A stretch of 64,000 nucleotides of DNA from Diacronema lutheri (GCA_019448385.1 JAGTXO010000030.1:372001-436000), one strand, 5' to 3'; counted from the stretch's first letter, positions 9,207 through 20,531 are shown. Notes: generated by a model from the letters alone, not told the origin. Program-made: numbers and translations.

Positions 9207-11193
9207 CTACATTTGGTCTGCGTAGAGCGCCTCGAGCATCCGAGTGACGTGCGCGTGGCTGTGCGCGTTGACCGTCGGCACGCAGCGCGCGGGCCGCAGC
9301 GCGCGCACGCACGCGCGCAGCTCGCTGAAGCTCGAATGCTCCGAGTAGGCGACTTCAACGATCGTCACGCACCCCTGCCTGCGCACGCGCAGCGGCGCCG
9401 CCGTGCGCGGCTGCTTTGGCGGCGCGGCGGCATCGGCGGCGCCGTCACCACCGGCCCTCGCGTGCGCCCAGCCGGTCGGCCGGAACCCGACGACCGACGC
9501 CCAGCGCGAGCCGCCGCCCACGAGCGCGCGCAGCCGCGCGAAGGAGATGTGCACCATCGGCACGACACGCAGCCGCGTCGCCGCCTCGTCCGTGGTGAAG
9601 ACGGCGGCGACGTCGACGATGCCCGCGAGCGCAGCCTCGTAGACGCGCAGCCGCGCGCGCGGCACGTGCACGCGCACGTGCAGCTCGCGCGCGACGGCGA
9701 GGAACGCGCGCTCCTTCCCCACCGAATAGGCACCAAAGACAAGGAGCGTGCGCGCCGCCTCGCGGTACTCGCTCGCCTTGCGCACGAGCGCGCCGATCGC
9801 CGCATCCTGCGCGGGGAAGGAGAAGCGCACGTCGCAGTACGTCGTGTCGAGATGGAGGGCTTGGAGCCGTTTCTCGGAAACGACCCGTGCGATCGCCGGG
9901 TGGCGCGCCATCTGCGGCTGCCAGCGCATGTCGCCAGTGTGCAGGTGCGCCCGCCCATCGGGCAACTCGAAGAGCAGCAGCGCCGCGCCGGGACAATGGT
10001 TCGCTGCGCCGCGCGGCGCGCGCGCGGCGCGCGCACGGCGCACGCAGCGGTTGGGGAGCAAGAAGCGCGCGCTCGGCCGCGCGCCGACCCGATTGGCGCG
10101 CGCGCGCGCGCGCGCGTGCACGCGCACCGTCGATCGCCGTGACGCGCACGCCGCAGACAACGAGCGGCGTGTCGAAGGGCAGCTCGACGAGCCGCGCGCG
10201 CGGGACCCCAAGCCGGAGCGCGACGAGGGCGGCCGTCGCCGGCGTCGCGTACACGGCGCCCGCGCAAAAATGGCGGGTGAGACCACCGTAGTGGTCGGCG
10301 TGAAAGTGGGTGAGGAAGAAGTGCGCGCAGCCGGGCGGCGGCGCGTACCGGAACGCGTCGACGACGAAAGGCGTGCCGGCGATGCGCTGGTGGGCAGGCA
10401 CGGGCGGCGCGGGCCGGCCGCCGCGGCCGCCGCGGCCACCCGAGGGTGCGACGCGCGCGCCCCCGCGCCCGCGCTTGGCCAATGCACCGGGTGTGGTGCG
10501 CGCGTCACGCGCCGCCTCGCGCGCGCTCTGCATCAGCGCCGCAAAGGCGTCGTGCTTGACCAGAGGCCGCTCAACGGCCGCGTTACGACCGGCCCGCGCG
10601 TTGCGCGCGGAGGCCATAAGGAGCGCGAGAGCGTTGGAGACAGGGCGACGGGTGAGCGCATTGGCTGCGGCAAACGATTGGCTGGCAGCGGGCGCCTCGG
10701 GCTCGCGCGCGGGTTCGAGCTGCTCGCTCACCGAAGGCGTGGGCGAGCCGGTGCGCGCTCGCTTGAGCGAGCCAGGCAGTGACACGCCGCGCTGAGGCGC
10801 GCGCGTCAGCGGGCGGTCAAACGCAGCAAACTCGCGCTCTCGGCGCTCGCTTACCCGCTCGAGCGTGCTGGTGCGCGCTGCGCTGCGCGGAGACAGGCGC
10901 CACTCGTCCGCCGCGCGCGAGCTGCCCTCGCCGGGTCCGCGTCGCTGCAGCTGCGCGTCGCGCCGGCACTGCGCGATGTGCGCGATCCGCTGCTCCAACG
11001 GATGTCCGTCCAGCTCAACGCCGCACACGACGCACGCGCAGACGGCGTCGCGCGCGCTTGCGGGCGGCGAGAGCGCTGCGCGCGGCGAATGCACGCGGCG
11101 TTCCGGTGCGTCGTCGATGCAGCTGTTTGCGTGCGCCGCGCGCTCCTTCGCGCCGAGCGACGTGACGTCTGCGCCGCAGATCGGGCATTGCAT
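9207..11193 (-). CDS. DNA cross-link repair nuclease SNM1/PSO2 family
   Basis: Exon 1 (10128-11193) encodes two UBZ4-type zinc fingers (CPIC...HANSC and CVVC...HIAQC), a basic linker and the metallo-beta-lactamase core with THFHADH. Exon 2 (9207-10003) continues with NHCPGA, LHTGDMR, LDTTYC, the beta-CASP GAYSVGKER and SEHSSF. The intron 10004-10127 (GTGCGC...GCAG) rebuilds IDANHCPGA, a family signature. Length 620 residues from the ATG at 11193. An in-frame ATG at 11307 would add 38. The family performs 5'-3' exonucleolytic repair of interstrand cross-links, with UBZ fingers binding ubiquitinated partners. It ends 41 bases from the msrB stop, tail to tail. Confidence 0.9.
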
Positions 11194-11374
11194 CCGGAAC
11201 GACGGCGCGACGGCGGCGCAACCCGCCGTGAGCCGCTCCTGCCGCCGGCGAGTGAGCGACAGGCAGACGCGCGTCGCAACTTGCGCGGGAGTCCGCGTCG
11301 CGGACATTCCGATTTGAAGAGGGCAGCCGGTTTCTCTTCTGAGTCTGACTGATGACTGTACGGTCGTGTCATTG

Positions 11375-12704
11375 CTAGCACCGGCCGCGTACGACGTCGC
11401 GCGTCGTGCCCGTCTCGCGGATCTTCTTGATGTAGCGCTGCTCGAGGCCGCGCATGATCTGCGGCGCGGTGATGTTGAGAAGCCCGCTGAGAACCCACTT
11501 GGGCGCGCCGCCATACTTGTTCCTCTCGAGCGTCGTCATCACGCACTTGTTGGATGGCGACTGCGGGTGCGGCGCGAGCGTGCCCGCCTGCCACCACGAG
11601 GCCGCGACGGCGGCGCGCGCGCGCACCAGGCCCGCGTGAGCCGCGGAAACGTGCCGCCCGAGGCATGCGGTCGGTGTGGCGCGCAGCACGCGCCTCGATC
11701 TTGAGGATCGATCCCTCGTCGTAGCAGTCCTTGGCCGCGTCCCACGGCACGACGGCGTACGTGACGACGCCATTGGTCGGAAAGTTCCAGCGACGGATTG
11801 TACGGATTGTGAGCGTCTTTGGCACGCCCGCCATGTGCAGCAACATGCCATAATCGAGGTGAGCCGTGATGACAACGTCGTCGTCGACGAGCGGATCGCC
11901 ACGCACGGGCGTGCGCTTCTTGATGTTCGTGTCCCAGCTTGCCCGACGGTCGTCGAAGGAGAACATCATGTCGCAAGCCTCGACTGTTTGTCGACGCGAG
12001 GGGCCGAGTGGACGGGGGTGGGAGGCCGAATGGGCGCTCGGTCGCGCTTGCCGCATGGCAAGCGCGCGCGCCTCGGCGACGCGTCGCGAGCGCGCGCGCT
12101 CGCGCGTACCGAAAGACAGGTCGAGCGTCCATGTGTAGCGCATATAGATCTCGGACGGTGACGCACGCACTTCGGGCGGCACCGGCTGCTTGTCGATCCG
12201 CACCCATGACTTGGTGAGGACGTTGACCCAGCCATCGCCGCTGTCGGCGGCCGACTGCAGCTCGGCGCAAAGGTTCATCATCGCGTCGATCTGCGGCACG
12301 GTGACGCCCGAGCTGTGCTGCAGTGCGCCGTCCGACGCCGCCGGCGCGGCCGGGTCGTCGCGCCGGCTCTTCTCGAAGAGCATCATCTCCTTGAAGGCGA
12401 CAAAATCACCCGCTTCGATGAGCACGGTGACGGCCTCACCCGATAGCTTGCCGCCGCCCGCCTGCATCTCCGTTTGCAGCGCGACCATGAAGTCCTCCAT
12501 CGAGACGCCCGGAGGGAGCGCGGTGGCGACGTCGGCCTCGACGTGCGCACAAAAGCGCTCGTGTGTCTCCGTGTAGACCAGCTTGTTCTCCTCGCCGTAG
12601 ACAAACTCGTCGACGTGCTCGTCGATGAACGCACGGCGCCACGCGTTGAACTCGGGCGCCTGCACCACAGACGCCGTGTCGCGCAGGATCGCTTCCAAGT
12701 CCAT
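11375..12704 (-). CDS. BART-START fusion protein, copy A
   Basis: Exons 12110-12704, 11694-11983 and 11375-11587 give 365 residues. Residues about 15-110 match the BART domain of ARL2-binding protein/CFAP36 (EENKLVYTETHERF, LPPGVSMEDFM, DFVAFKEMMLFEK), which binds ARL2/ARL3 GTPases. The rest looks like a START lipid-binding domain (WVNVLTKSWVRIDK...SEIYMRYTWTLDLSF, RWNFPTNGVVTYAVVPWDAA, PKWVLSGLLN). Intron 1 (11984-12109) is GTACGC...ACAG. Intron 2 (11588-11693) seems to be GC-AG, since only that joint keeps both frames. A role in GTPase-controlled lipid or ciliary traffic is inference. Confidence 0.82.
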
Positions 12705-12740
12705 CGCCGAGGCCGACGTCCAGTTGGGCCGGGGAGTTTT

Positions 12741-12873
12741 TCTAGTCTTTTCAGCGAGGGACTGTGAGACTATAAAATAAATTACACCTTCATACCTCCA
12801 TACTTCCGAATTCCGAGCAGCAACACCGACGGTGCCCTCCCATAAGACGTATTAAATTGTCCGTGCTCTACGA
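12741..12873. promoter_or_regulatory. AT-rich spacer upstream of copy A
   Basis: An AT-rich block with a TATAAAATAAA-like stretch near 12771-12781 sits just upstream of the copy A start. It is a candidate core promoter. Strand use was not tested. Confidence 0.3.
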
Positions 12874-13260
12874 CGCCACTCGTCCGCCGCGCGCGGGTTG
12901 CCCTCGCCGGGTCCGCGTCGCTGCAGCTGCGCGTCGCGCTGGCACTGCGCGATGTGCGTGATCCGCTGCTCCAACGGATGCCTCGTCCAGCTCAACGCCG
13001 CACACGACGCGCGCGCGGAAGGGAATGCACGCGGCGTTCCGGTGCGTCGTGTCGATGCAGCTGTTTGCGTGCGCCGCGCGCTCCTTCGCGCCGAGCGACG
13101 TCACGTCCGCGCCGCAGATCGGGCATTGCATCCGGAACGAGGCGAGTGTGCGACAGGCAGACGCGCGTTGCGACTTGCGCGGGAGTCTGCGTCGCGGACA
13201 TTCCGATTTGAAGACCCCCCCCCCCCCCCCCCCCCCCCCGCAGCCGGTTTCACTTCTGTA
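12874..13260 (-). pseudogene. Truncated copy of the SNM1 5' end
   Basis: The first UBZ finger (CPIC...HANSC) is intact. The region around the second finger is shortened and out of frame, and nothing of the nuclease domain follows. It arose with the neighbouring BART-START duplication. The equivalent place upstream of the finger carries a 25-base run of C that is absent from the parent. Confidence 0.8.
13215..13239. repeat. C25 homopolymer
   Basis: Twenty-five consecutive C on the plus strand replace a short GAGGG sequence of the parent unit. Confidence 0.9.
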
Positions 13261-13299
13261 GACTGTACAGTCTGGCAAGTCACGAGCCACGGTCGCGCG

Positions 13300-14638
13300 T
13301 CATCGCTTGCACCGGCAGCGTACGATGTCGCGCGTCGTGCCCGTCTCGCGGATCTTCTTGATGTAGCGCTGCTCGAGGCCGCGCATGATCTGCGGCGCGG
13401 TGAAATTGAGAAGCCCGCTAAGAACCCATTTGGGCGCGCCGCCAAACTTGTTCGTCTCGAGCGTCGTCATCACGCACTTGTTGGATGGCGACTGCGGGTG
13501 CGGCGCGAGCGTGCCCGCCTGCCACCACGAGGCCGCGACGGCGGCGCGCGCGCGCACCAGGCCCGCGTGAGCCGCGGGAACGTGCCGCCCGAGGCATGCG
13601 GTCGGTGTGGCGCGCAGCGCGCGCCTTGATCTTGAGGATCGATCCATCGTCGTAGCAGTCCTTGGCCGCGTCCCACGGCACGACGGCGTACGTGACGACG
13701 CCATTGGTCGGAAAGTTCCAGCGCAGGATCGACCGGCTCGTGAGCGTCTTGGGCACGCCCGCCATGTGCAGCAACATGCCAAAATCGAGGTGAGCCGTGA
13801 CGACAACATCGTCGTCGACGAGCGGATCGCCGCGAATGGGCGTAATCTTCTTCATGTTCATGTCCCAAGTCATCCGTCGGTCGTCGAAGGAGAACATCAT
13901 GTCGCAAGCCTCGACTGTTCGTCGACGCGAGGGGCCGAGTGGACGGGGGTGGGAGGCCGAATGGGCGCTCGGTCGCGCGCACCGCAAGGCAAGCGCGCGC
14001 ATCTTGGCGACGCGTGGCGAGCGCGCGCGCGCGCGCGCACCGAAAGACAGGTCGAGCGTCCACACGCCGCGCATATAGATCTCGGACGGCGACGCACGCA
14101 CTTCGGGCGGCACCGGCTGCTTGTCGATCCTCATCCACGCATTGGTAAGGACGTTGACCCAGCCATCGTTACTGTCGGCGGCCGACTGCAGCTCGGCGCA
14201 AAGGTTCATCATCGCGTCGATCTGCGGCACGGTGACGCCCGAGCTGTGCTGCAGTGCGCCGCCCGACGCCGCCGCCGGCGCGGCCGGGTCGTCGCGACGG
14301 CACTTCTCGAAGAGCATCATCTCCTTGAAGGCGACAAAATCACCCGCTTCGATGAGCACGGTGACGGCTTCACCCGATAGCTTGCCGCCGCCCGCCTGCA
14401 TCTCCGTTTGCAGCGCGACCATGAAGTCCTCCATCGAGACGCCCGGAGGGAGCGCGGTGGCGACGTCGGCCTCGACGTGCGCACAAAAGCGCTCGTGTGT
14501 CTCCGTGTAGACCAGCTTGTTCTCCTCGCCGTAGACAAACTCGTCGACGTGCTCGTCGATGAACGCACGGCGCCACGCGTTGAACTTGGGCGCCTGCACC
14601 ACAGACGCCATGTCGCGCAGGATCGCTTCCAAGTCCAT
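13300..14638 (-). CDS. BART-START fusion protein, copy B
   Basis: Exons 14041-14638, 13625-13914 and 13300-13518 give 368 residues with the same domain order as copy A. Substitutions are scattered, and the C-terminus is DIVRCRCKR instead of DVVRGRC. No disabling change was seen, so both copies may be expressed. Intron 1 (13915-14040) is GTGCGC...ACAG. Intron 2 (13519-13624) has no usable GT: the exon reads AAGATCAAG followed by GCGCGC, so the donor must be GC. An ATG at 14662 in frame would add eight residues, but copy A lacks it. Confidence 0.82.
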
Positions 14639-14824
14639 CGCCGCGGCCGGAGTCGGGAACATTTATATTACGTCTTTGGTCTTCCCGCGTTTCGGCTTCA
14701 CACACGCCCCAAACTGAAATGCCGAACAAATTCCGCGCCCACGTGCTCTAGCACAAGTGGACGCCGCGGCGCTCAAGCGCAGCTGTCACCCACCGAGCGC
14801 ATGCTTTCCATCGCCAAATCATTG

Positions 14825-15362
14825 TTACGGACGACAACTCGCGTCCTTGGCCACAAGAAGCTCAAAAAACTCGTCATCCTCCGCGTGGCGCCATCCCATT
14901 GCTACAGCAGTGTGCAAACTGTGCCACCACGCTCGGCGATGGCGCAGAAGGCAGAACAGTGAAACTTCTGGAGGGAATTTTCCGACTGATGTGAGCACAC
15001 GGCTGGGCCGCCGCCAGGTACGCGCGGCGCGTGACGCTCGCGCACCTGCCCAGCGCGCGCACGAGTCAGCGCCCAGATGCGCCCGCGTCGGGCCGAGGGG
15101 CGGGGCCAAGCTCACCGCCATAGCCCTCGTGGGGCCCGACGATGCACCCGGCCGCCCGCTCGTCGTTTGCGCCGCAGCAATCCCAGTGAAAGACGATGCG
15201 CTCCCCCCGGAACTCGCCAGACGCGCCGCCGAAGAGCTTGCCACGCTCAAAGCCGGCCCACGAGCCCGAGTGCCGCCTGCACGTGGACTCGGGTGCGGCA
15301 GGGCCGATCGCGAACAGCTCGCAACAATGGACGCACGGCATGACCCTCGCGCCTTCCATCAT
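14825..15362 (-). CDS. Small Cys/His zinc-binding-like protein
   Basis: Exon 1 (15116-15362) encodes CVHCCELF, CRRHSG, FHWDCCG and GCIVGPHEG. This order of C-x2-C, C-x2-H, W-x-CCG and GC...H resembles CHORD-like zinc modules. Intron 14968-15115 (GTGAGC...CTCCAG, with a good pyrimidine tract) joins exon 2 (14825-14967), which encodes WWHSLHTAVAMGWRHAED and FFELLVAKD. Total 129 residues. The exon 2 block looks like a conserved C-terminal module, but I cannot name the family. The start lies 88 bases from the divergent metalloprotease. Confidence 0.6.
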
Positions 15363-15450
15363 CAGTGTGCCTTCACCAACGCGCCTTCATCTCCGCCATG
15401 CTGTCGTCTTCGCGCCCTTGATCTCTCATGAGCTTGTGAAAACGTACGTC

Positions 15451-15989
15451 ATGGGGAGTCGACCCTCGACGAGGCTGCCAACCTCGTCCTACGAGATGCA
15501 GCACGTTGACGAGGACGGCTCGCTCGAGGACGGCGTCGCGGCTGCACGCCCTGCGCTAGTGTCCCGCTCGGGCGCTCCGCCGCGCGCGGCGTATTGCGCG
15601 GCGTTCGTCACGCTCGCCCTCAGCGCGAGCGCGTGGGCGTGGACAACGGCGCACGCGCGCGAGCGCGACGCGAGCTTTGGCTCGCTGCTCGCGCAAATAC
15701 AGGGCTCGGTCAACGCGAGCTCGCGCGCGCTCGACGGCATTGCGGCCGTTGCGAGCGTGGCGACAGCGACCACGTTCGCCTCGCTGCCTGCGCCGACCGC
15801 GCGGGGCGCGGACGATGGCATGAACTCAACCGGCGCCGAGGGCGCGCCGCGCGCGCCGGGCTCGTCGGCGGCGAGCGAGCACGCGAATGCGAGCTCCGAG
15901 CCGGGCGGCCGCGCGCCCACGCCATCGGTCGTCAAAGCGCGTCACGGACCGCTCGCGAGCGGCGGTGGCGACGGCGAGAATGATGGCGA

Positions 15990-16028
<39 letters not shown>

Positions 16029-19000
16029 TTACAATGGCTGCTTTGCAAAGGGCGAGCTGCTCGAGCTCGACGCGGCGCCGGGTGAGGCGGGCGGGTGGAG
16101 CGTGCTGCGCAATTACTCGGACGACGCGCTCTACCTCGCCATCCCGCTCGAGCAGCTCTCGCGCCCGTTCACTGTGATCGGCACGGCCGGCCGCGTGTCG
16201 GGGCTCGAGGCGTCCATCCTCCACTTTGGCGTCGGCGACGACGACTCACTCTTCCACCTGCGGCCGCACCCGCACAAGCATAGGGTGGACGTGGTGCGGC
16301 CGCAGCTCAGCGTGCGCGCCGGCTCGACCGCTTACGCCGCCGCGCAGCGCGAGGGAAACGCAGACATCGGCTGGACGGCCGAGCTCAGGGCGGCCGCGTG
16401 CACCGCGCTCGACGTCGCCAACGGCACGCGCACGCGCCGATGGCCGCCGTCGGGCCGCGCGGAGAACGCGACGTTTGTGATGGTCGACGTGCTGAGCTGG
16501 GTGATGTCCGGCATGTCGATCGTCGAGCTCGCCGACACGTGCGACAAGGCCAAGCTCCGGCTCGTGCGCGCACGCGCCTTTGAGAAGAACCTCCAGTTCC
16601 ACGTGACGTGCGGCAAGCTGTCCGGGCCGCACCGCGCGGGCGGCGGCGACGGCGGCGGTGGCGGCGGCGGCGGCGGCGGCGGGCAGGTGCGCGTCGAGAC
16701 ACCGGACGCACCGATGCCCGCGATCGAGTACCACTTCTCCCTCGCCTATTTGCCCGGAAGGCCGCCATCCCTCTACGAGAGCGATGGCGGCGCACGCGAC
16801 GATGAGCCGGCGGCCGACGAGGCGGCGAGCGCCGCGCGCGCGTGGCACAGCCTGTACGGCGACGCGATGATGACCCCGCGGCGCGCGGACGACCGTGTGG
16901 GCTACTTTGGCCAGAGCTTCGTCCAGATCGGCCCGCTGCCCGGCGACCTCGAGGGCCTCGGCTCAGCGGCCGACACGGCGCGGGAGGAGGAGATGTGGGC
17001 GGCGAGCGTCGGCGCGCACGCGGCGCCTTCCGACGTCTCGCGCGCCGACTCGGATCAGACGGTGAACATCCTGAACCGGTGGCGGCTGGCAAAGGCGCGG
17101 CCAATGCTCCCGCCGGGCATGCTCACGCCGCCGCTCAAGCCCATCACCTTCCACATCGACCCGACCGTGCCGCGCGCGCTTTGGGAGCCCGTCACGACTG
17201 GCGTGCTCGCGTGGAACGAGGCCTTCGAGGCGCTCGGCTTCGACGGCGCGCTGCGCGTGCTCACGCCGGACCACGACGCGTGGCCGGCCGACTACGACGC
17301 CGGCGACATCCGCTTCTCCTCCATTACGTGGCTCCCGTACCCGTCGCTCGGCCTCGCAGTCGGGCCGAGCCACGTCGACCCGCGGACGGGTGAGATTTTG
17401 TATGCAAATATCGTCTTTGGCGAGGGCTGGGTGTCGGTGCTCAAGGGCTCGTGGTACGAGGGCGTCGTGCTCGACGGCGGCGCCGGCAGCACCGGCCGTG
17501 CTGCGCGCGGCGACGGGCACGGCCGCCACGCCTGCCATTTCTCGGCGGCCGCGGCGATCGGCGACTTTCAGGCGCGGCTCGTCGCGCAGGGCGCGCTACC
17601 GGTCGGCGCGCCGGTGCCGGCCGCCTTCGTGCGGCAGGGGCTGCACGACATCGTCGCGCACGAGGTGGGGCACACGCTCGGGCTGCGGCACAATTTCAAG
17701 GCGAGCGCTCTCTTCTCCGTAGACGAGGTGCACGCCCAGTCGAACGCGTCGGGCATCGTCGCGGCGTCGGTCATGGACTACCTCGCACCGGCGGTCGCCG
17801 AGGATCGCGAGCAGCAGGGCCTCTACTTTATGCGTCGGATCGGCCCGTACGACACGTGGGCGATCCGGTATGCGTACGCCGAGCTCGGCGGCGCGTCGCG
17901 CGACGAGCGGCACGCGGAGCTCCTCGCGATCGCGGCCGAGCTCGGCACGCGCACGCGCGAGCTGCAGCGCGCGGACGACATCGACGCGTCGGTTGGCAAC
18001 GACGCGTCGGCGATGCCCTACGACTTTTCGTCCGAGCCGCTCGAATGGTGCGCGGCGGAGGAGCGCGCGCTCAAGCGCGTCGTGCGCGCCCTCGGCGGCT
18101 GGACCAGCGCGGGCGGCAGCACCGTCTGGCTGCGCCAGTACGAAAAGTTGCACAACAGCGCGCGATCGGCGATCGGCCGTTTTTGGGCGTCGTGCGCGGA
18201 GGTCGTGCGCAGGCATGCAGCCGGACTCGAGTACGACCGTTCGGATCGGGCGGTGCTCTCAAAGCCCGTCGCGCCCGCCCGCCGCGTGCGCGCCCTTGAG
18301 CGCGCGTGCGCGATGCTCACGGACGCCGAGATCTCGCTCGTGCCGCGCAGCCTGATGGCGCGCTCGGCCGCGTTCGACGACCCGCAGCTTAAGTGGGGTC
18401 TGCTCACGCCATACGACCGCAACCTGCAGCTTGCGCTCGTGCGGCGCGCGAGGCTGATCGACCTTCTGCTCAGCGCAGAGCAGCTGCGCTGGGTCGACAC
18501 GCTCGCATGGCTCGAGCGCGGCGCGGACGGCGCGGCGGACGCGCCGGCGGTGGACGGCACGGCCGACGCCGGCGCCGACGCTGACGCCGCGCGCGCAGCG
18601 CGCGCGGCCGCTGAGCTGGCGGCGCGCCCGCCCAACGGCGCGCCGGCCGACGCACTCGCGCGCGCGCTTCTGCCGTGGTTCGATGACACGCACGCGGGCG
18701 CGCGCGCGCGCTCGCACCGCGCCGTGCACAGTTCGTCGCACGCGCTCGCCGCGCTCACGTCATGTGTGCTCGGCCCGCTGCTCGCCAGCGGCGCGCGCGG
18801 TGCGGACGGCGGCGGCGCGGACGGTGGCGACGCGCTCGAGCTGCAGCGCGCGACGCAGAGCACGTGGGTCGAGAGGCTCGCGCGGCTGCACGTCCGCTCG
18901 AGCAACGGCTCGCTCGTGCTCGCGTCGCCCGGCTTGGGCCCTGCCGAGTCCGAGCCGCCCTTCAACGCGCACGCCGTGCGATCGGGCACTGAAGCGATCC

Positions 19001-19140
19001 TGCACGCGCTCGACGTGCGGCTCGGCGAGCTCGTCGGTGGCGCCGAGCGCCCACCGATCGGCGCGAACGCCACGACCTACTTTGCGTCGGGCCTCCGCGC
19101 GATCGTGCGCCGCGCGCTGCGCGACGCGGCGGGCCAATGA
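15451..19140 (+). CDS. Large EcxA/DUF4953-type zinc metalloprotease
   Basis: 1229 residues from the ATG at 15451. An earlier in-frame ATG at 15196 would overlap the divergent gene. A membrane anchor near residue 50 (AYCAAFVTLALSASAWAW) is followed by an acidic Asp/Gly run. A DUF5117-like region (YLAIPLEQLSRPFTVIG, LFHLRPHP) leads to the catalytic motif HEVGHTLGLRH near residue 736, which fits HExxHxxGxxH. VMDY about 37 residues later can serve as the Met-turn of a metzincin. This combination is typical of large bacterial periplasmic/outer-membrane-associated metalloproteases, so bacterial origin is likely. No introns were seen, also in keeping with transfer. Substrate unknown. Confidence 0.8.
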
Positions 19141-19212
19141 CGCAAGGGGCGGGCGAGGCCACGGCGGGAATAACTCGGCGCCGCCGCAGCTCTGGGCTCT
19201 GCCGTCCCGTCG

Positions 19213-20487
19213 CTATGCCGCGCGCATGGGCTCGAGCTTGAGCGGCTCGGCCGTTCGCAACGGCGGCCGCACGGCACCGACGCGCATCCGCCGAAGGGCC
19301 TGGCCGGTGCCGAGCAAGAGCCCAGTGCCGTTCGTCGTGCGCTGCAGCTCGACGCGCACGCCGGCGAGGTGCTGCACGCGGTCTGGCGACGTGGACAGGT
19401 CGAGCTGAAACGGCGCGTGCTCGCCGCGCAGCTCACCGCGCAGCTCGCCGCGTCCGTCTTCGCTCGCGCGCGTGCCGTCGGCGTCGAGCGCGTCCGCGGC
19501 GGCGTACGGCGCGCGGACGGGCGAGTCGGCGGCGCCCACGAGGTCGAGCGACGGCGAGATGTACTCGGTCGAGCGGATGCCGCCCTTGCCGACCGCGCGC
19601 TTGATCCGATCGTAGCCGTGCGCGCGCGCCTCCTGCACGGCCATCACGATGTCCAAGTCGGTGATCTGCGCCATTTCCTGCGTCACCTTGCCCGACGAGC
19701 CCGTGAGCAGCGCTGCGAACTCCCGGTAGTCGATTTGGCCATCGCCATTTTTGTCGGCGAACTCCATCATTGCTTCAAACTCGTCGGACGAGAGCGTCTC
19801 GCCCTGCGTGAGGAGAACGCTGGACAGCTCGTCGCGCGAGATGAGACCCGTGCCGTCCTGGTCAAAGACGCGGAAGCATTCCTCGATCACGTCGCCGGGT
19901 GCGGGCAGCAGCTCCATGAGTCGCAGGAAGGCGGCGAACCTGATCTGACCGTCGCCGTAGACGGCGGCGGCGCGGACCATCTGCTCGACCTCAAAATTGA
20001 GCGGGTTCTGCCCAAGGAAGCGGAGCACGTCGCCCAACTCCGCCGCGCTGATCGTGCCCGACCTGTCGTGGTCGAAGCGCGTGAAGACGTTGAGGAACCA
20101 CGCGACGTCGAGCGGGAGCAGCCCGCGCTCCGCCGCGAGCAGGCGCTCGGCGTCGGCCTCCGAGTCCTCGCCGCCGGCATCGCCACGCTCGTGCTCGAGC
20201 TCGGAATGGTCCGTCGAGATGTAGTAGTTGCCGGAGAGCGACATGCTCTTTTGCGTCGTGACGACCGCGGGCGCGCGCCGCACGGGCACGTTGTCGTCGT
20301 CGCCCTCCTCCGACCCGCGCCGCGATCGTGCCGGCGCGCCGGCGCGCGGCGGCCGCGCGGCCTGCGTGTGCGCCGGCGCCATCTCCTCAAGGCTCGCCTC
20401 GAGCGGGTCCACGTAAAAGTTGCCGGTCAGAGCGAGCCTCTTCTTCAGCTGCCCGTCCCCCTCCATTGTCCGTTGGGCGTCCGCCAT
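19213..20487 (-). CDS. Calmodulin-like EF-hand protein
   Basis: 424 residues from the ATG at 20487, although the frame is open further upstream. Four EF-hands lie near residues 150-290: DHDRSGTISAAE, a degraded second loop (GDGQIRF), DQDGTGLISRDE and DKNGDGQIDYRE, so three can bind calcium. The N-terminal part holds two copies of a short motif, LALTGNFYVDP and MSLSGNYYISTD, that may be a repeated peptide signal. The C-terminal 130 residues are not recognised. A calcium sensor is inferred. The start is 44 bases from the divergent PDAT gene. Confidence 0.8.
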   Translation of the reverse strand: MADAQRTMEGDGQLKKRLALTGNFYVDPLEASLEEMAPAHTQAARPPRAGAPARSRRGSEEGDDDNVPVRRAPAVVTTQKSMSLSGNYYISTDHSELEHERGDAGGEDSEADAERLLAAERGLLPLDVAWFLNVFTRFDHDRSGTISAAELGDVLRFLGQNPLNFEVEQMVRAAAVYGDGQIRFAAFLRLMELLPAPGDVIEECFRVFDQDGTGLISRDELSSVLLTQGETLSSDEFEAMMEFADKNGDGQIDYREFAALLTGSSGKVTQEMAQITDLDIVMAVQEARAHGYDRIKRAVGKGGIRSTEYISPSLDLVGAADSPVRAPYAAADALDADGTRASEDGRGELRGELRGEHAPFQLDLSTSPDRVQHLAGVRVELQRTTNGTGLLLGTGQALRRMRVGAVRPPLRTAEPLKLEPMRAA

Positions 20488-20531
20488 CGCAATCGCGACG
20501 GTCGCCTGTGCGCGTCCGCTCCGCACAGCCG

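Larger units (their letters stand above)
10898..14645. repeat. Tandem segmental duplication, two units of about 1.8 kb
   Basis: Unit 1 is 10898-12711 and unit 2 is 12874-14645, in direct orientation. Each carries the 5' part of the SNM1 gene followed by a whole BART-START gene with its introns. Unit 2's SNM1 part has internal deletions and a 25-base C tract, while its BART-START gene is intact. An AT-rich spacer of about 160 bases separates the units. Confidence 0.9.

Noticed and set aside
15196-15450. N-terminal extension of the metalloprotease
   Set aside because: It overlaps the coding exon of the divergent Cys/His gene and has no presequence character. The ATG at 15451 is followed soon by a membrane anchor.
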